This document shows, piece by piece, positions 1-7,216 of a stretch of 64,000 nt of DNA. The notes below the pieces were generated by a model. That model worked only from the letters and a program-made list of their open reading frames with translations. It was not told the DNA's origin and did no database searches. The position numbers were made by a program, and so were the translations under genes. Position 1 is the stretch's first letter, and every line of letters begins with the position of its first letter. This DNA is from Clostridiales bacterium (GTDB taxonomy: Bacteria > Bacillota > Clostridia > Saccharofermentanales > DTU023), in assembly GCA_028724525.1 (NCBI GenBank), contig JAQYCV010000019.1, forward strand, positions 1 through 64,000, given 5' to 3'.

Positions 1-374
1 TTGGCAAACCAAGCTTCGTCAATTTCAAAAACCAGCTTGGCCTGGTCTTGAGCCAGATCTTTGCTCTGCAAGCCCAGGGCTGTCACCAGGCCAGAGGCCA
101 TATTGGCTCCACCGGCGTTATGGATAACGCTGAGCCCGGACTCCCTTAGCATCTGCGCCAAGAGAGCAGAAACAGAAGACTTGCCATTCGTCCCCGTGAC
201 CAAGGTCACCGCTTGGCCCTGGCAAAGATCTGCCAAAAGTGAGGGATAAATCTTGAGCGCGACTTCCCCAGGCATGGCAGTACCCAAACGGCCCAGAAGC
301 TGGGCCGTTTGGTGTAGTAAGGGTATAGATTTAAGGGCAGCATAACGGCGTAGAGCCGTGAAAGCTTTGGGCAT
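1..374 (-). CDS. murT: Lipid II isoglutaminyl synthase, Mur-ligase-like subunit MurT (5' part only)
   Basis: The first 124 codons are present and the gene runs off the left edge. The visible protein reads through LVTGTNGKSS (P-loop of the Mur ligase fold), HNAGGANMASG and LVFEIDEAWF. These are the ATP-binding and acidic motifs of MurT. MurT works with the glutaminase GatD to amidate the second-position glutamate of lipid II, a cytoplasmic step of peptidoglycan synthesis in Gram-positive bacteria. The start ATG lies 7 bases after the pnp stop. An in-frame TTG two codons upstream is also possible, and no strong ribosome binding site is visible for either, so translation may be coupled to pnp. 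A gatD partner would be expected just beyond the window edge, which cannot be checked. The family call is firm; the exact start is less so. Confidence 0.85.
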   Translation of the reverse strand, partial: MPKAFTALRRYAALKSIPLLHQTAQLLGRLGTAMPGEVALKIYPSLLADLCQGQAVTLVTGTNGKSSVSALLAQMLRESGLSVIHNAGGANMASGLVTALGLQSKDLAQDQAKLVFEIDEAWFA

Positions 375-380
375 AGCCAA

Positions 381-2678
381 TTAGAAATCTCTTACATTAA
401 TGTTACGGTCGTCGTCATCAAAGTCACGACGGGGCCGGTCAAAGTTCTTGCGCTTGTCGTCTCTGTTCCGTCCGCGGCCTCTGTTAGAGCCGGAATCGCG
501 ATTGCCTTGGCCTTCCCGACCTTCCCGATTATCTCGGCGCTGGTCACGGCGGTCATTATCCTCGCGGACAGGCAGGCCTTCTGGTTTCGGCATGAGGTCT
601 CGCATAGAAAGGTTTACGCGGCCTTGAGAGTCGATATCATAGACGATAACCCGAACTTTTTGGCCCGGCTCCACGACATCCTCAACCTTGTCGACATGGT
701 CCCAAGACAACTTGGAAATGTGGACCAGGCCTTCTTTACCAGGCGCATATTCTACAAAAGCGCCAAAGTTCATGAGGCGCGTGACTGTTCCGGCAAAAAC
801 CTCGCCCGGCTCGGGGTCAAAGGCGATCGTCCGAATGAGCTTAATCGCTGTCTCAGCGGAATCTGAGTCAGGAGAGGCGATAAAGACATGGCCAACGGGC
901 CCATCTTCTTGGATATCAATCTCGCAGCCAGATTCTTCGGTGATCCGCTTAATATTCTTACCGCCAGAACCGATAACTTCACGGATTTTGTCTGCCGGAA
1001 TATCGATGCTTTCAATCTTAGGCGCAAAACGGCTAAGTTCTGCACGAGGCTGATCAATGGCAGGCTTGATCACTTCATTGATAATCTGGAGACGACCTTC
1101 TTTGGTGATAGCAAAAGCGTCCCGGATCATATCGTAGGTCAGGCCCTTGTTTTTAATATCCACTTGTATAGCGGTAATACCTTCAGTCGTACCGGCTACC
1201 TTAAAGTCCATGTCGCCAAAGAAGTCTTCAATGCCTTGGATATCCATAAAGACCTTGTAGTCATTGTCATCATCAGGATTGGAAATCAAGCCAGAAGAAA
1301 TACCTGCTACCGGGCGTTTAATAGGAACACCCGCTGCCATAAGGGCGAGAGTGGATCCGCAGACCGAGCCCTGAGAGGTAGACCCGTTGGACATGGTGAC
1401 CTCAGAGACAACCCGAATGGCGTAAGGGAACTCTTCTTCGCTAGGCAGAACGGGCACCAAAGCGCGTTCAGCCAAAGCACCATGGCCAATTTCCCGGCGG
1501 CCAGGGCCACGGCTGGGCTTAGTCTCCCCTACAGAATAGGAGGGGAAGTTATATTGGTGCATATAGCGCTTGGAAACTTCGTAGTCAATGGAGTCCAGGG
1601 TTTGAGCATTAGATAAGGTACCCAGGGTCACAATAGATAAAACCTGGGTTTGTCCGCGTTGGAAGAGGCCTGAGCCATGGGTGCGAGGCAGAACATCAAC
1701 CTCAGCATGGAGGGGACGGATCTCATGCATACCGCGGTTATCCACCCGTTGGTCTTGCTTGAGCATGGCGCGGACCACAGACTTTTCAAGCTTATTCAAG
1801 AAGGCGCCTGCTTGACCCACATAGTCAGGATGCGCTTGTTCCAAGAAACTAGCAATCTCTGCTCGCAAAGCGCTGACATCCCGGTCACGTTCTTCCTTAT
1901 CAGCTGTATGCATAGCAGTCTTTACCCGGTCTTCGAACTGATTTGATATGGATTGATAAACATCCTGATTCAGCTCGAAAGAGGTATAGCTATACTTAGC
2001 CTTGCCCACCTCTGCAGTCACTTCTTTAAAGAAGTTAATCAGATTTTTGATCTCTATATGGGCTTCTTTAATCGCATCCAGCATGACTTCATCAGGCACT
2101 TCATTGGCACCCGCTTCAATCATTACAATCTTGGTCTCAGAACCAGCCACAGTGAGTTCCATTTCCGAGGCTTGCGCTTGCTCCACCGTGGGAGAAATGA
2201 TGACTTGGCCATCAATTAGACCCACTGCCACACCAGCAATTGGTCCCTCCCAGGGGATATCAGAAATGCTCAAGGCCAAAGAGGAAGCCAGCATAGCAAC
2301 CGCTTCAGGGGCATTATCTTGGTCTACGGAGAGGACCAGGTTGTTGACGGTAACATCGTCCCGCATATCCTTGGGGAAAAAGGGACGAATTTGCCGGTCA
2401 ATCATCCGGGAAACCAGGGTTGCCTTCTCAGTGGGGCGGCCTTCACGGCGCAAGAATCCTCCAGGGATCTTGCCGATAGCGTACATTTTTTCCTCATAGT
2501 CAACGGACAGGGGGAAGAAATCGATACCTTCACGCGGCTCGGCCGCCGTGGCTGTAGCCAATACGACAGTATCGCCATAACGCATGAGGACTGAGCCATT
2601 AGCAAATTGGGCCAGCTGTCCGACTTCTACTTCCAGAGTACGGCCAGCAAGTTGTGTTTTAAAAATTCTTTTTTCCAT
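381..2678 (-). CDS. pnp: Polyribonucleotide nucleotidyltransferase (PNPase)
   Basis: This 765-residue protein is a phosphate-dependent 3'-5' exoribonuclease of mRNA turnover that forms a trimer. Two RNase PH-like domains are visible. The second carries the strongly conserved FNFPSYSVGE-type region (here YNFPSYSVGETKPSRGPGRREIGHG, residues about 385-410). A KH domain (IREVIGSGGKNIKRI) and an S1 domain (GEVFAGTVTRLMNFGAFVE) follow. After the S1 domain there is an unusual tail of about 60 residues, very rich in Arg, Asp, Asn and Gly. The start was set at the ATG preceded by AAGGAAGG; an in-frame ATG six codons upstream lies before that site and would be wrong. It is downstream of rpsO, as in many bacteria, and is separated from it by a hairpin and a long leader stem-loop. 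Confidence 0.97.
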   Translation of the reverse strand: MEKRIFKTQLAGRTLEVEVGQLAQFANGSVLMRYGDTVVLATATAAEPREGIDFFPLSVDYEEKMYAIGKIPGGFLRREGRPTEKATLVSRMIDRQIRPFFPKDMRDDVTVNNLVLSVDQDNAPEAVAMLASSLALSISDIPWEGPIAGVAVGLIDGQVIISPTVEQAQASEMELTVAGSETKIVMIEAGANEVPDEVMLDAIKEAHIEIKNLINFFKEVTAEVGKAKYSYTSFELNQDVYQSISNQFEDRVKTAMHTADKEERDRDVSALRAEIASFLEQAHPDYVGQAGAFLNKLEKSVVRAMLKQDQRVDNRGMHEIRPLHAEVDVLPRTHGSGLFQRGQTQVLSIVTLGTLSNAQTLDSIDYEVSKRYMHQYNFPSYSVGETKPSRGPGRREIGHGALAERALVPVLPSEEEFPYAIRVVSEVTMSNGSTSQGSVCGSTLALMAAGVPIKRPVAGISSGLISNPDDDNDYKVFMDIQGIEDFFGDMDFKVAGTTEGITAIQVDIKNKGLTYDMIRDAFAITKEGRLQIINEVIKPAIDQPRAELSRFAPKIESIDIPADKIREVIGSGGKNIKRITEESGCEIDIQEDGPVGHVFIASPDSDSAETAIKLIRTIAFDPEPGEVFAGTVTRLMNFGAFVEYAPGKEGLVHISKLSWDHVDKVEDVVEPGQKVRVIVYDIDSQGRVNLSMRDLMPKPEGLPVREDNDRRDQRRDNREGREGQGNRDSGSNRGRGRNRDDKRKNFDRPRRDFDDDDRNINVRDF

Positions 2679-2695
2679 ATTTCCTTCCTTTACCA

Positions 2696-2778
2696 AGGAT
2701 CAGACTGTAGCTTGTAGACTCCGCCACTAAATCTTTGTCCAACTTAGTAGCGCAGTCTACGACCCACGGTCTGATCCT
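2696..2778 (-). promoter_or_regulatory. Long stem-loop in the pnp leader (candidate RNase III / PNPase autoregulatory element)
   Basis: Read on the minus strand, the 83 nucleotides just before the pnp ribosome binding site fold into one long imperfect hairpin. The bottom is AGGATCAGAC paired with GTCTGATCCT (10 bp). Above it GTAGACT pairs with AGTCTAC, and near the top ACTAA pairs with TTAGT, around a loop of about 11 nucleotides. In Escherichia coli the pnp leader forms a comparable double-stranded element that RNase III cuts and PNPase then degrades to control itself. The same role here is an inference from position and shape. Confidence 0.7.
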
Positions 2779-2784
2779 AAAAGT

Positions 2785-2809
2785 AAGGCGGGTGGCCTGC
2801 ACCCGCCTT
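2785..2809 (-). terminator. Strong hairpin after rpsO (terminator or attenuator before pnp)
   Basis: A perfect 10-bp stem, AAGGCGGGTG with CACCCGCCTT, has a 5-nt loop and starts about 12 bases after the rpsO stop. On the minus strand it is followed by ACTTTTAGG, so the U-tract is short and some read-through into pnp is likely. Confidence 0.65.
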
Positions 2810-2820
2810 GTTTAACTGAG

Positions 2821-3084
2821 TTATCTTCTGAGGTTAAGCTTGGCGATCAAATCACGATAGCGTTCAATGTCAACCTTCATGAGATAGTCCAAAAGGCTTC
2901 TCCGCTTACCTACTAAAATCAAGAGGCCACGACGAGAGTGGTGGTCATTATTATGATCTTTAAGGTGGGCGGTGAGGTGGTTAATCCGCTCCGTCAGGAG
3001 GGCAATTTGCACCTCGGGAGAACCAGTGTCACCTTCATGGGTGGCGTACTCTTGGATGATGCTCTGCTTTTTTTCTTTGTCCAT
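2821..3084 (-). CDS. rpsO: Small ribosomal subunit protein S15
   Basis: This protein of 87 residues has the standard S15 length (87-89). It contains the characteristic [29 protein letters not shown] and [12 protein letters not shown] segments. S15 binds the central domain of 16S rRNA at the three-way junction of helices 20-22 and helps assemble the platform of the 30S subunit. An AGGAG ribosome binding site lies upstream. The gene is followed by a strong hairpin and then pnp, which is the conserved rpsO-pnp order. A structured leader just upstream suggests the usual S15 feedback control. Confidence 0.98.
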   Translation of the reverse strand: MDKEKKQSIIQEYATHEGDTGSPEVQIALLTERINHLTAHLKDHNNDHHSRRGLLILVGKRRSLLDYLMKVDIERYRDLIAKLNLRR

Positions 3085-3108
3085 AAATATCTCCTTTTAT
3101 AGGCCACA

Positions 3109-3144
3109 TACTAAGTAGGGGTCGGACGAACCCTGAACTGAGTA
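3109..3144 (-). promoter_or_regulatory. Structured rpsO leader (candidate S15 autoregulatory site)
   Basis: On the minus strand UACUCAG (3144-3138) can pair with CUUAGUA (3115-3109) with one mismatch, enclosing an inner AGGGU/ACCCCU hairpin with a UCGUCCG loop. The element ends about 15 bases before the AGGAG of rpsO. S15 represses its own mRNA through leader structures in several phyla, though the structures differ. The role is inferred from position and folding only. Confidence 0.45.
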
Positions 3145-3197
3145 CGGGCAAAACCGCTTAATAGTTTACCATCATCTCCCCTGCAATAGCAAGAAGC

Positions 3198-4658
3198 CTA
3201 GCCCTGGTCGATGATCGACTGGTAGACTTCGAGGTATTCCTTAGCGGATTTTTCCCAAGAAAAATCTGCGGTCAGGCCGCGGCGGACCATACGGCCCCAG
3301 GCAGGCTGATCATTATAGTAGAGATTTAAGGCTTCTTTAGCGGTAAAGAGCAGTTCATGGGCGTTGATATTGTTGAAGGAAAAACCTGTTCCGGAGCCGT
3401 CATAGCGATTATAGGGCTGGACGGTGTCTCGCAAGCCACCCGTTTCCCTGACTAGAGGCAGGGTCCCATAGCGCATAGCCATCATCTGCGAGAGGCCGCA
3501 GGGTTCAAAGAGAGATGGCATCAAAAAGACATCTGCACCTGCATAAAGCAAGCGAGAACCTGGCTCATCAAATTCAATCATGGCTCTCATTCGATCGGGG
3601 TGACGCTCCTGAAGGGCCCTCAGCCCATCTTCATAGGGATAGTCGCCCGTGCCCATAACCACCAATTGCATATCTTGTTCCAACAGCTCATCCGCTATGT
3701 AGAGCAAGAGATCAATGCCCTTTTGGGATACCAGACGGGTGACCATGGAGAAAACAGGGACTTCAGGTCTTTGGGGCAGGCCTAAGCGTTCCTGTAAGGC
3801 TTGCTTATTGGCCGCTTTTCCCTTGCGCCAGTTGCGCTGGTCGTAATGCATGGCAAGGTGAGGATCTGTCTTGGGATTGTATTCCTCCACGTCCAAGGCA
3901 TTTAAAATACCTCTGACCTTCCAAGCCTGGGCTTGGAGGACATGGTTTAAGCCTTCACCGTAGTAATCCAGGAGGATCTCTTCGGCATAGGAGGGGGAAA
4001 CGGTCGTGACTCGGTTTGAATAAACAATCCCCGCCTTCATAAAGTTGGGGGCACCGTCTTTAAGGAAGTTATCCTCTCGCATATAGGCATCTGGCAGGTC
4101 GAGGAGGTCTTGAATCTTTTCTCTCCCCTGGATGCCCTGATATTTTAAATTGTGGATGGTGAAGACAGTTTTCAGGTCCAAGAAATAGCCCTTGGATTGA
4201 TAGTGGGCCTCTAGGAGCAAGGGGATTGCACCCGCTTGCCAGTCATTGAGATGGAGAAACTGGGGGTGGAAGTCTAAGCGCTCACCCAGGGTATCCAAAA
4301 TCGCCCTTTGGAAAAAGGCAAAACGCTCAATATCGAAAGCGTAGTCCAAGTAGATGCCGTCATGGCCAAAATAATATTCATTATCGATAAAGTAGCAGGG
4401 CACCCCATTGATTTCCATCTGAAAGAGGCCGTTGTACATGGACCGCCAGCCCAACTTAGTCATGGACCAGGACATGAAGTTTAATTGGTCATGATAGCGG
4501 TCTTTAATCTGTTTATAGAGGGGCATAATCACCCTGGCATCATGGCCCAGGGACCGGAGCGCTTGCGGCAGAGCGGAAACAACATCTGCCAGGCCGCCAC
4601 TTTTGGCTAGGGGCGACATCTCAGAGCTCACGAATAAGATCTTCATGGCATCACTCAT
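3198..4658 (-). CDS. glgA: Glycogen synthase (ADP-glucose type, GT5)
   Basis: This protein of 486 residues has the usual length for bacterial GlgA. It transfers glucose from ADP-glucose to the growing alpha-1,4-glucan. Near the N-terminus it has the ADP-glucose-binding KSGGLADV motif (the KTGGL motif of the family), then HLNDWQAG. In the C-terminal Rossmann domain it has SLFEPCGLSQMMAMRYG with the conserved glutamate and cysteine, followed by GGLRDTV. The start ATG is preceded by GGAAGGAAG. It is the last gene of the glgC-glgD-glgA operon, 15 bases after glgD. No branching enzyme or phosphorylase gene lies nearby. Confidence 0.96.
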   Translation of the reverse strand: MSDAMKILFVSSEMSPLAKSGGLADVVSALPQALRSLGHDARVIMPLYKQIKDRYHDQLNFMSWSMTKLGWRSMYNGLFQMEINGVPCYFIDNEYYFGHDGIYLDYAFDIERFAFFQRAILDTLGERLDFHPQFLHLNDWQAGAIPLLLEAHYQSKGYFLDLKTVFTIHNLKYQGIQGREKIQDLLDLPDAYMREDNFLKDGAPNFMKAGIVYSNRVTTVSPSYAEEILLDYYGEGLNHVLQAQAWKVRGILNALDVEEYNPKTDPHLAMHYDQRNWRKGKAANKQALQERLGLPQRPEVPVFSMVTRLVSQKGIDLLLYIADELLEQDMQLVVMGTGDYPYEDGLRALQERHPDRMRAMIEFDEPGSRLLYAGADVFLMPSLFEPCGLSQMMAMRYGTLPLVRETGGLRDTVQPYNRYDGSGTGFSFNNINAHELLFTAKEALNLYYNDQPAWGRMVRRGLTADFSWEKSAKEYLEVYQSIIDQG

Positions 4659-4673
4659 TGTAGACTTCCTTCC

Positions 4674-5777
4674 TTACACTCTGGCGTTCTTGCGAATAAC
4701 TACAGGATATGCCGTAGCACCCTGGAGCTTAACGCCAGCATTCACCAAGGCTTTCTTATCCAGGATGACACAAGACAGGTCCGCGCCTTCAGCAATATAA
4801 GAATCTTGGAAAATGACACAGTCATGCAGGTTGGCATGACGGCCGACATGGACACCGCGGAAGAGAATACAGTTAGAAACAGATCCATAGACAGAACAAC
4901 CGTCAGAAATTAAGGAGTTGCTCACAAAGGAATCTTTTTCGTAGAAAGCCGGGGCTTCGTTTTTAACTTTGGTGTAGATGGGCCGGTCTTCTTGGTTAAA
5001 GAGGTGGTCCCGCACTTCGGGATCCAGCATACGGAGATTAGCCGAGAAAAAGGAGGCTAAGCAGTCAATATCGAGGCAGAGGTCCTTATATTCTTGGCCG
5101 CGTATGCGGTAAGTAGGATATTTCTTTAAGAGGGTTTCAATGCCAAAGCCAGACTCTCCCCGCGCCATGGCCTCAGAGACCATCTCGACCAAGAGCTTGC
5201 GGCTGATTACCATGATGCCAATGCTGGAAACATCCGTCTTGGGATCAGGCGCCCCTACTAGGACATCCTCAACATAACCGTCCTCTAGAAAGAGAGAAAC
5301 ATTGTTGAGAGGATTGCCAATGTCGTGGTTGTACAGAATGGTCATATCTGCAAGAGAGGCACTATGGGCTTCGACAATTTCATCTAGCTTAATATTCAAG
5401 ATGAGGTTGCCATTAGAAATCACCACGTAATCTTCTCTGCCCGCTGACAGGAATTCAAAAAGGCCTGTCAAGTCTTCTTGTCCCGGCTGTCCGGAACTAG
5501 AGACTACAAAAGGCGGGATGATCGTCAGGCCTTGCTGCATGCGGTCTAGATCCCAGAAGGCTCCTGTCCCCAGGTGATCCATGAGGGATTTGTACTTGGT
5601 TAAGGCCAGAATACCAACGTTTTTGATCCCCGAGTTAACCATGTTGGAAAGCATAAAGTCCACAATGCGGAAGCGGCCAGCGAAGGGCACCGCAGCCAGG
5701 GCTCTAGCGGCGGTAATTTCTGCCAAATCCACCCGGTGGTGGTCAGCTAAGATGATACCCATAGCATTTGTTAGCAT
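4674..5777 (-). CDS. glgD: Glucose-1-phosphate adenylyltransferase, regulatory-type subunit GlgD
   Basis: This 367-residue protein belongs to the nucleotidyltransferase/left-handed beta-helix family but is clearly the GlgD type. The N-terminal nucleotide-binding signature reads [13 protein letters not shown] instead of the GGQGSRL loop of GlgC. The sugar-phosphate part ([17 protein letters not shown]) is kept, and hexapeptide-like repeats occupy the C-terminal third. In Bacillota GlgD pairs with GlgC and raises its activity while being weakly or not active alone. The start overlaps the end of glgC by 7 bases, which implies translational coupling and matched amounts of the two subunits. Confidence 0.93.
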   Translation of the reverse strand: MLTNAMGIILADHHRVDLAEITAARALAAVPFAGRFRIVDFMLSNMVNSGIKNVGILALTKYKSLMDHLGTGAFWDLDRMQQGLTIIPPFVVSSSGQPGQEDLTGLFEFLSAGREDYVVISNGNLILNIKLDEIVEAHSASLADMTILYNHDIGNPLNNVSLFLEDGYVEDVLVGAPDPKTDVSSIGIMVISRKLLVEMVSEAMARGESGFGIETLLKKYPTYRIRGQEYKDLCLDIDCLASFFSANLRMLDPEVRDHLFNQEDRPIYTKVKNEAPAFYEKDSFVSNSLISDGCSVYGSVSNCILFRGVHVGRHANLHDCVIFQDSYIAEGADLSCVILDKKALVNAGVKLQGATAYPVVIRKNARV

Positions 5778-7051
5778 AGTTGCCTCCTTACAAAATCGCT
5801 ATCGCACACGGCTTCTAAGAGGTCCGTTTCGGAGCCATCAGGGCTACGTTTGATCATAGAGTTAGGGGCAATACGGAGGCCAGCTTTTAAGCGGATGCCA
5901 TTTTGCAAGACGGTAATGCCCTCTGAGCAGAGGGGATCTTGGTATTGGTCAATGCCATCCTTGACATCCAGGCCTGCCTCCACGTTTTCACCCACCACCG
6001 TATTGATCCCAACAATACAGCGCTCCAACCTGGCCCCCTGCTTGATCCGGCAACCCGGCATGAGGACACAATCTTTAACAATGGCATCCTCCTCAATCAC
6101 AACGCTATCGGAAATCACGGTGTGATAAGCGGAGCCGTAGATAATATCGCCATCGGTTACGAAGCACTTTTCTAGCACCGCCGTTTTACCGATATAGTGG
6201 GGCGGCCGGATGGGGTTGCGCGAATAAATCCGCCAAGAGGCATCGGCAAGGTCTAAGTCTTCGGGAGCATCCAGGAGGTCCATATTGGCCTCCCAGAGGG
6301 AGAAAATAGTGCCTACATCCTTCCAGTAACCTTCGAAGGGATAGGCTTGGAGCTTACAGCCTTCTTCCAACATCTTGGGAATAATATTCTTACCAAAGTC
6401 ATTGTCAGAATCTGGATTAGCTTCGTCTTCAATCAGCTGCCTGCGCAGGACCGGCCAATCAAAAATATAAATGCCCATGGAGGCCAAATTGCTCTTGGCA
6501 TGGGCAGGTTTTTCATCAAACTCTACTATACCCATGTGTTCATCGGTATTCATAATGCCGAAGCGGTGGGTTTCTTCCCAGGGCACCTCAATGACAGCAA
6601 TGGTGGCATCCGCCTTTGCTTTGAGATGATAGTCCAGCATTTTCCCGTAATCCATTTTGTAGATATGGTCGCCGGACAGGATGACCACGTGCTTTGGCCG
6701 GTAACGGTCAATAAAGTTGATATTTTGATAGATAGAGTTGGCGGTTCCCTTGTACCAGTCTTTGCCCGACATCGTCTGATAAGGAGAAAGAATAGAGAGG
6801 CCGCCGGCATTACGGTCTAGGTCCCAGGAATGCCCATTGCCTACATATTCATTGAGTTCCAGAGGCATGTATTGGGTAAGCACACCTACGGTCTCAATCC
6901 CAGAGTTGGTACAGTTGCTGAGGGGAAAATCGATAATCCGATAACGGCTTCCGAAGGGAACGCCAGGCTTGGCCAGGTTTTCTGTTAAAACGCCTAAACG
7001 AGAACCTTGCCCACCGGCCAACAACATAGCAATAAAGTCTTGCTTTGCCAT
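5771..7051 (-). CDS. glgC: Glucose-1-phosphate adenylyltransferase, catalytic subunit
   Basis: This 426-residue enzyme makes ADP-glucose from ATP and glucose-1-phosphate, the committed step of glycogen synthesis. The catalytic motifs are intact: [15 protein letters not shown] near the N-terminus, [19 protein letters not shown], the Asp of [13 protein letters not shown], and [10 protein letters not shown] left-handed beta-helix follows ([17 protein letters not shown]). An AAAGGAGG ribosome binding site precedes the ATG. It is the first gene of the glg operon, behind a good sigma-A type promoter with a perfect inverted repeat between promoter and gene. Confidence 0.97.
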   Translation of the reverse strand: MAKQDFIAMLLAGGQGSRLGVLTENLAKPGVPFGSRYRIIDFPLSNCTNSGIETVGVLTQYMPLELNEYVGNGHSWDLDRNAGGLSILSPYQTMSGKDWYKGTANSIYQNINFIDRYRPKHVVILSGDHIYKMDYGKMLDYHLKAKADATIAVIEVPWEETHRFGIMNTDEHMGIVEFDEKPAHAKSNLASMGIYIFDWPVLRRQLIEDEANPDSDNDFGKNIIPKMLEEGCKLQAYPFEGYWKDVGTIFSLWEANMDLLDAPEDLDLADASWRIYSRNPIRPPHYIGKTAVLEKCFVTDGDIIYGSAYHTVISDSVVIEEDAIVKDCVLMPGCRIKQGARLERCIVGINTVVGENVEAGLDVKDGIDQYQDPLCSEGITVLQNGIRLKAGLRIAPNSMIKRSPDGSETDLLEAVCDSDFVRRQLC

Positions 7052-7073
7052 GACGACCTCCTTTGTTGTGAGT

Positions 7074-7092
7074 TTGCTAGGCTCACTAGCAA
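7074..7092 (-). promoter_or_regulatory. Palindrome in the glg operon leader (candidate operator)
   Basis: TTGCTAGTGAGCCTAGCAA (minus strand) is a perfect inverted repeat with 7-bp arms and a 5-bp centre. It begins roughly 13 bases after the predicted -10 box of glgC, so a bound protein would block early transcription. The regulator is unknown. It could alternatively act as a small RNA hairpin. Confidence 0.5.
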
Positions 7093-7104
7093 TTGCTTAT
7101 ATTA

Positions 7105-7133
7105 ATTCTATTTAGTAAATGCCACAAAAACAA
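7105..7133 (-). promoter_or_regulatory. Sigma-A type promoter of glgC-glgD-glgA
   Basis: On the minus strand TTGTTT and TAGAAT are separated by exactly 17 bases, and the glgC start is about 54 bases further on. This is the only good match in the 165-bp gap between mutS2 and glgC. Confidence 0.6.
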
Positions 7134-7216
7134 GGTTTTGCCTAGTCTTTTACACAATAACCAAAAGTATGGTTAATTACCGGACTAAAAATCCAGTGCT
7201 TTGTGATAAAAGCAGA

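Noticed and set aside
888-1616. A plus-strand protein of 242 codons opposite pnp
   Set aside because: It is antisense to a strongly conserved part of PNPase, has no ribosome binding site, and its composition mirrors the codon use of the real gene. The same holds for the other long antisense frames in dnaE, uvrB and glgC.
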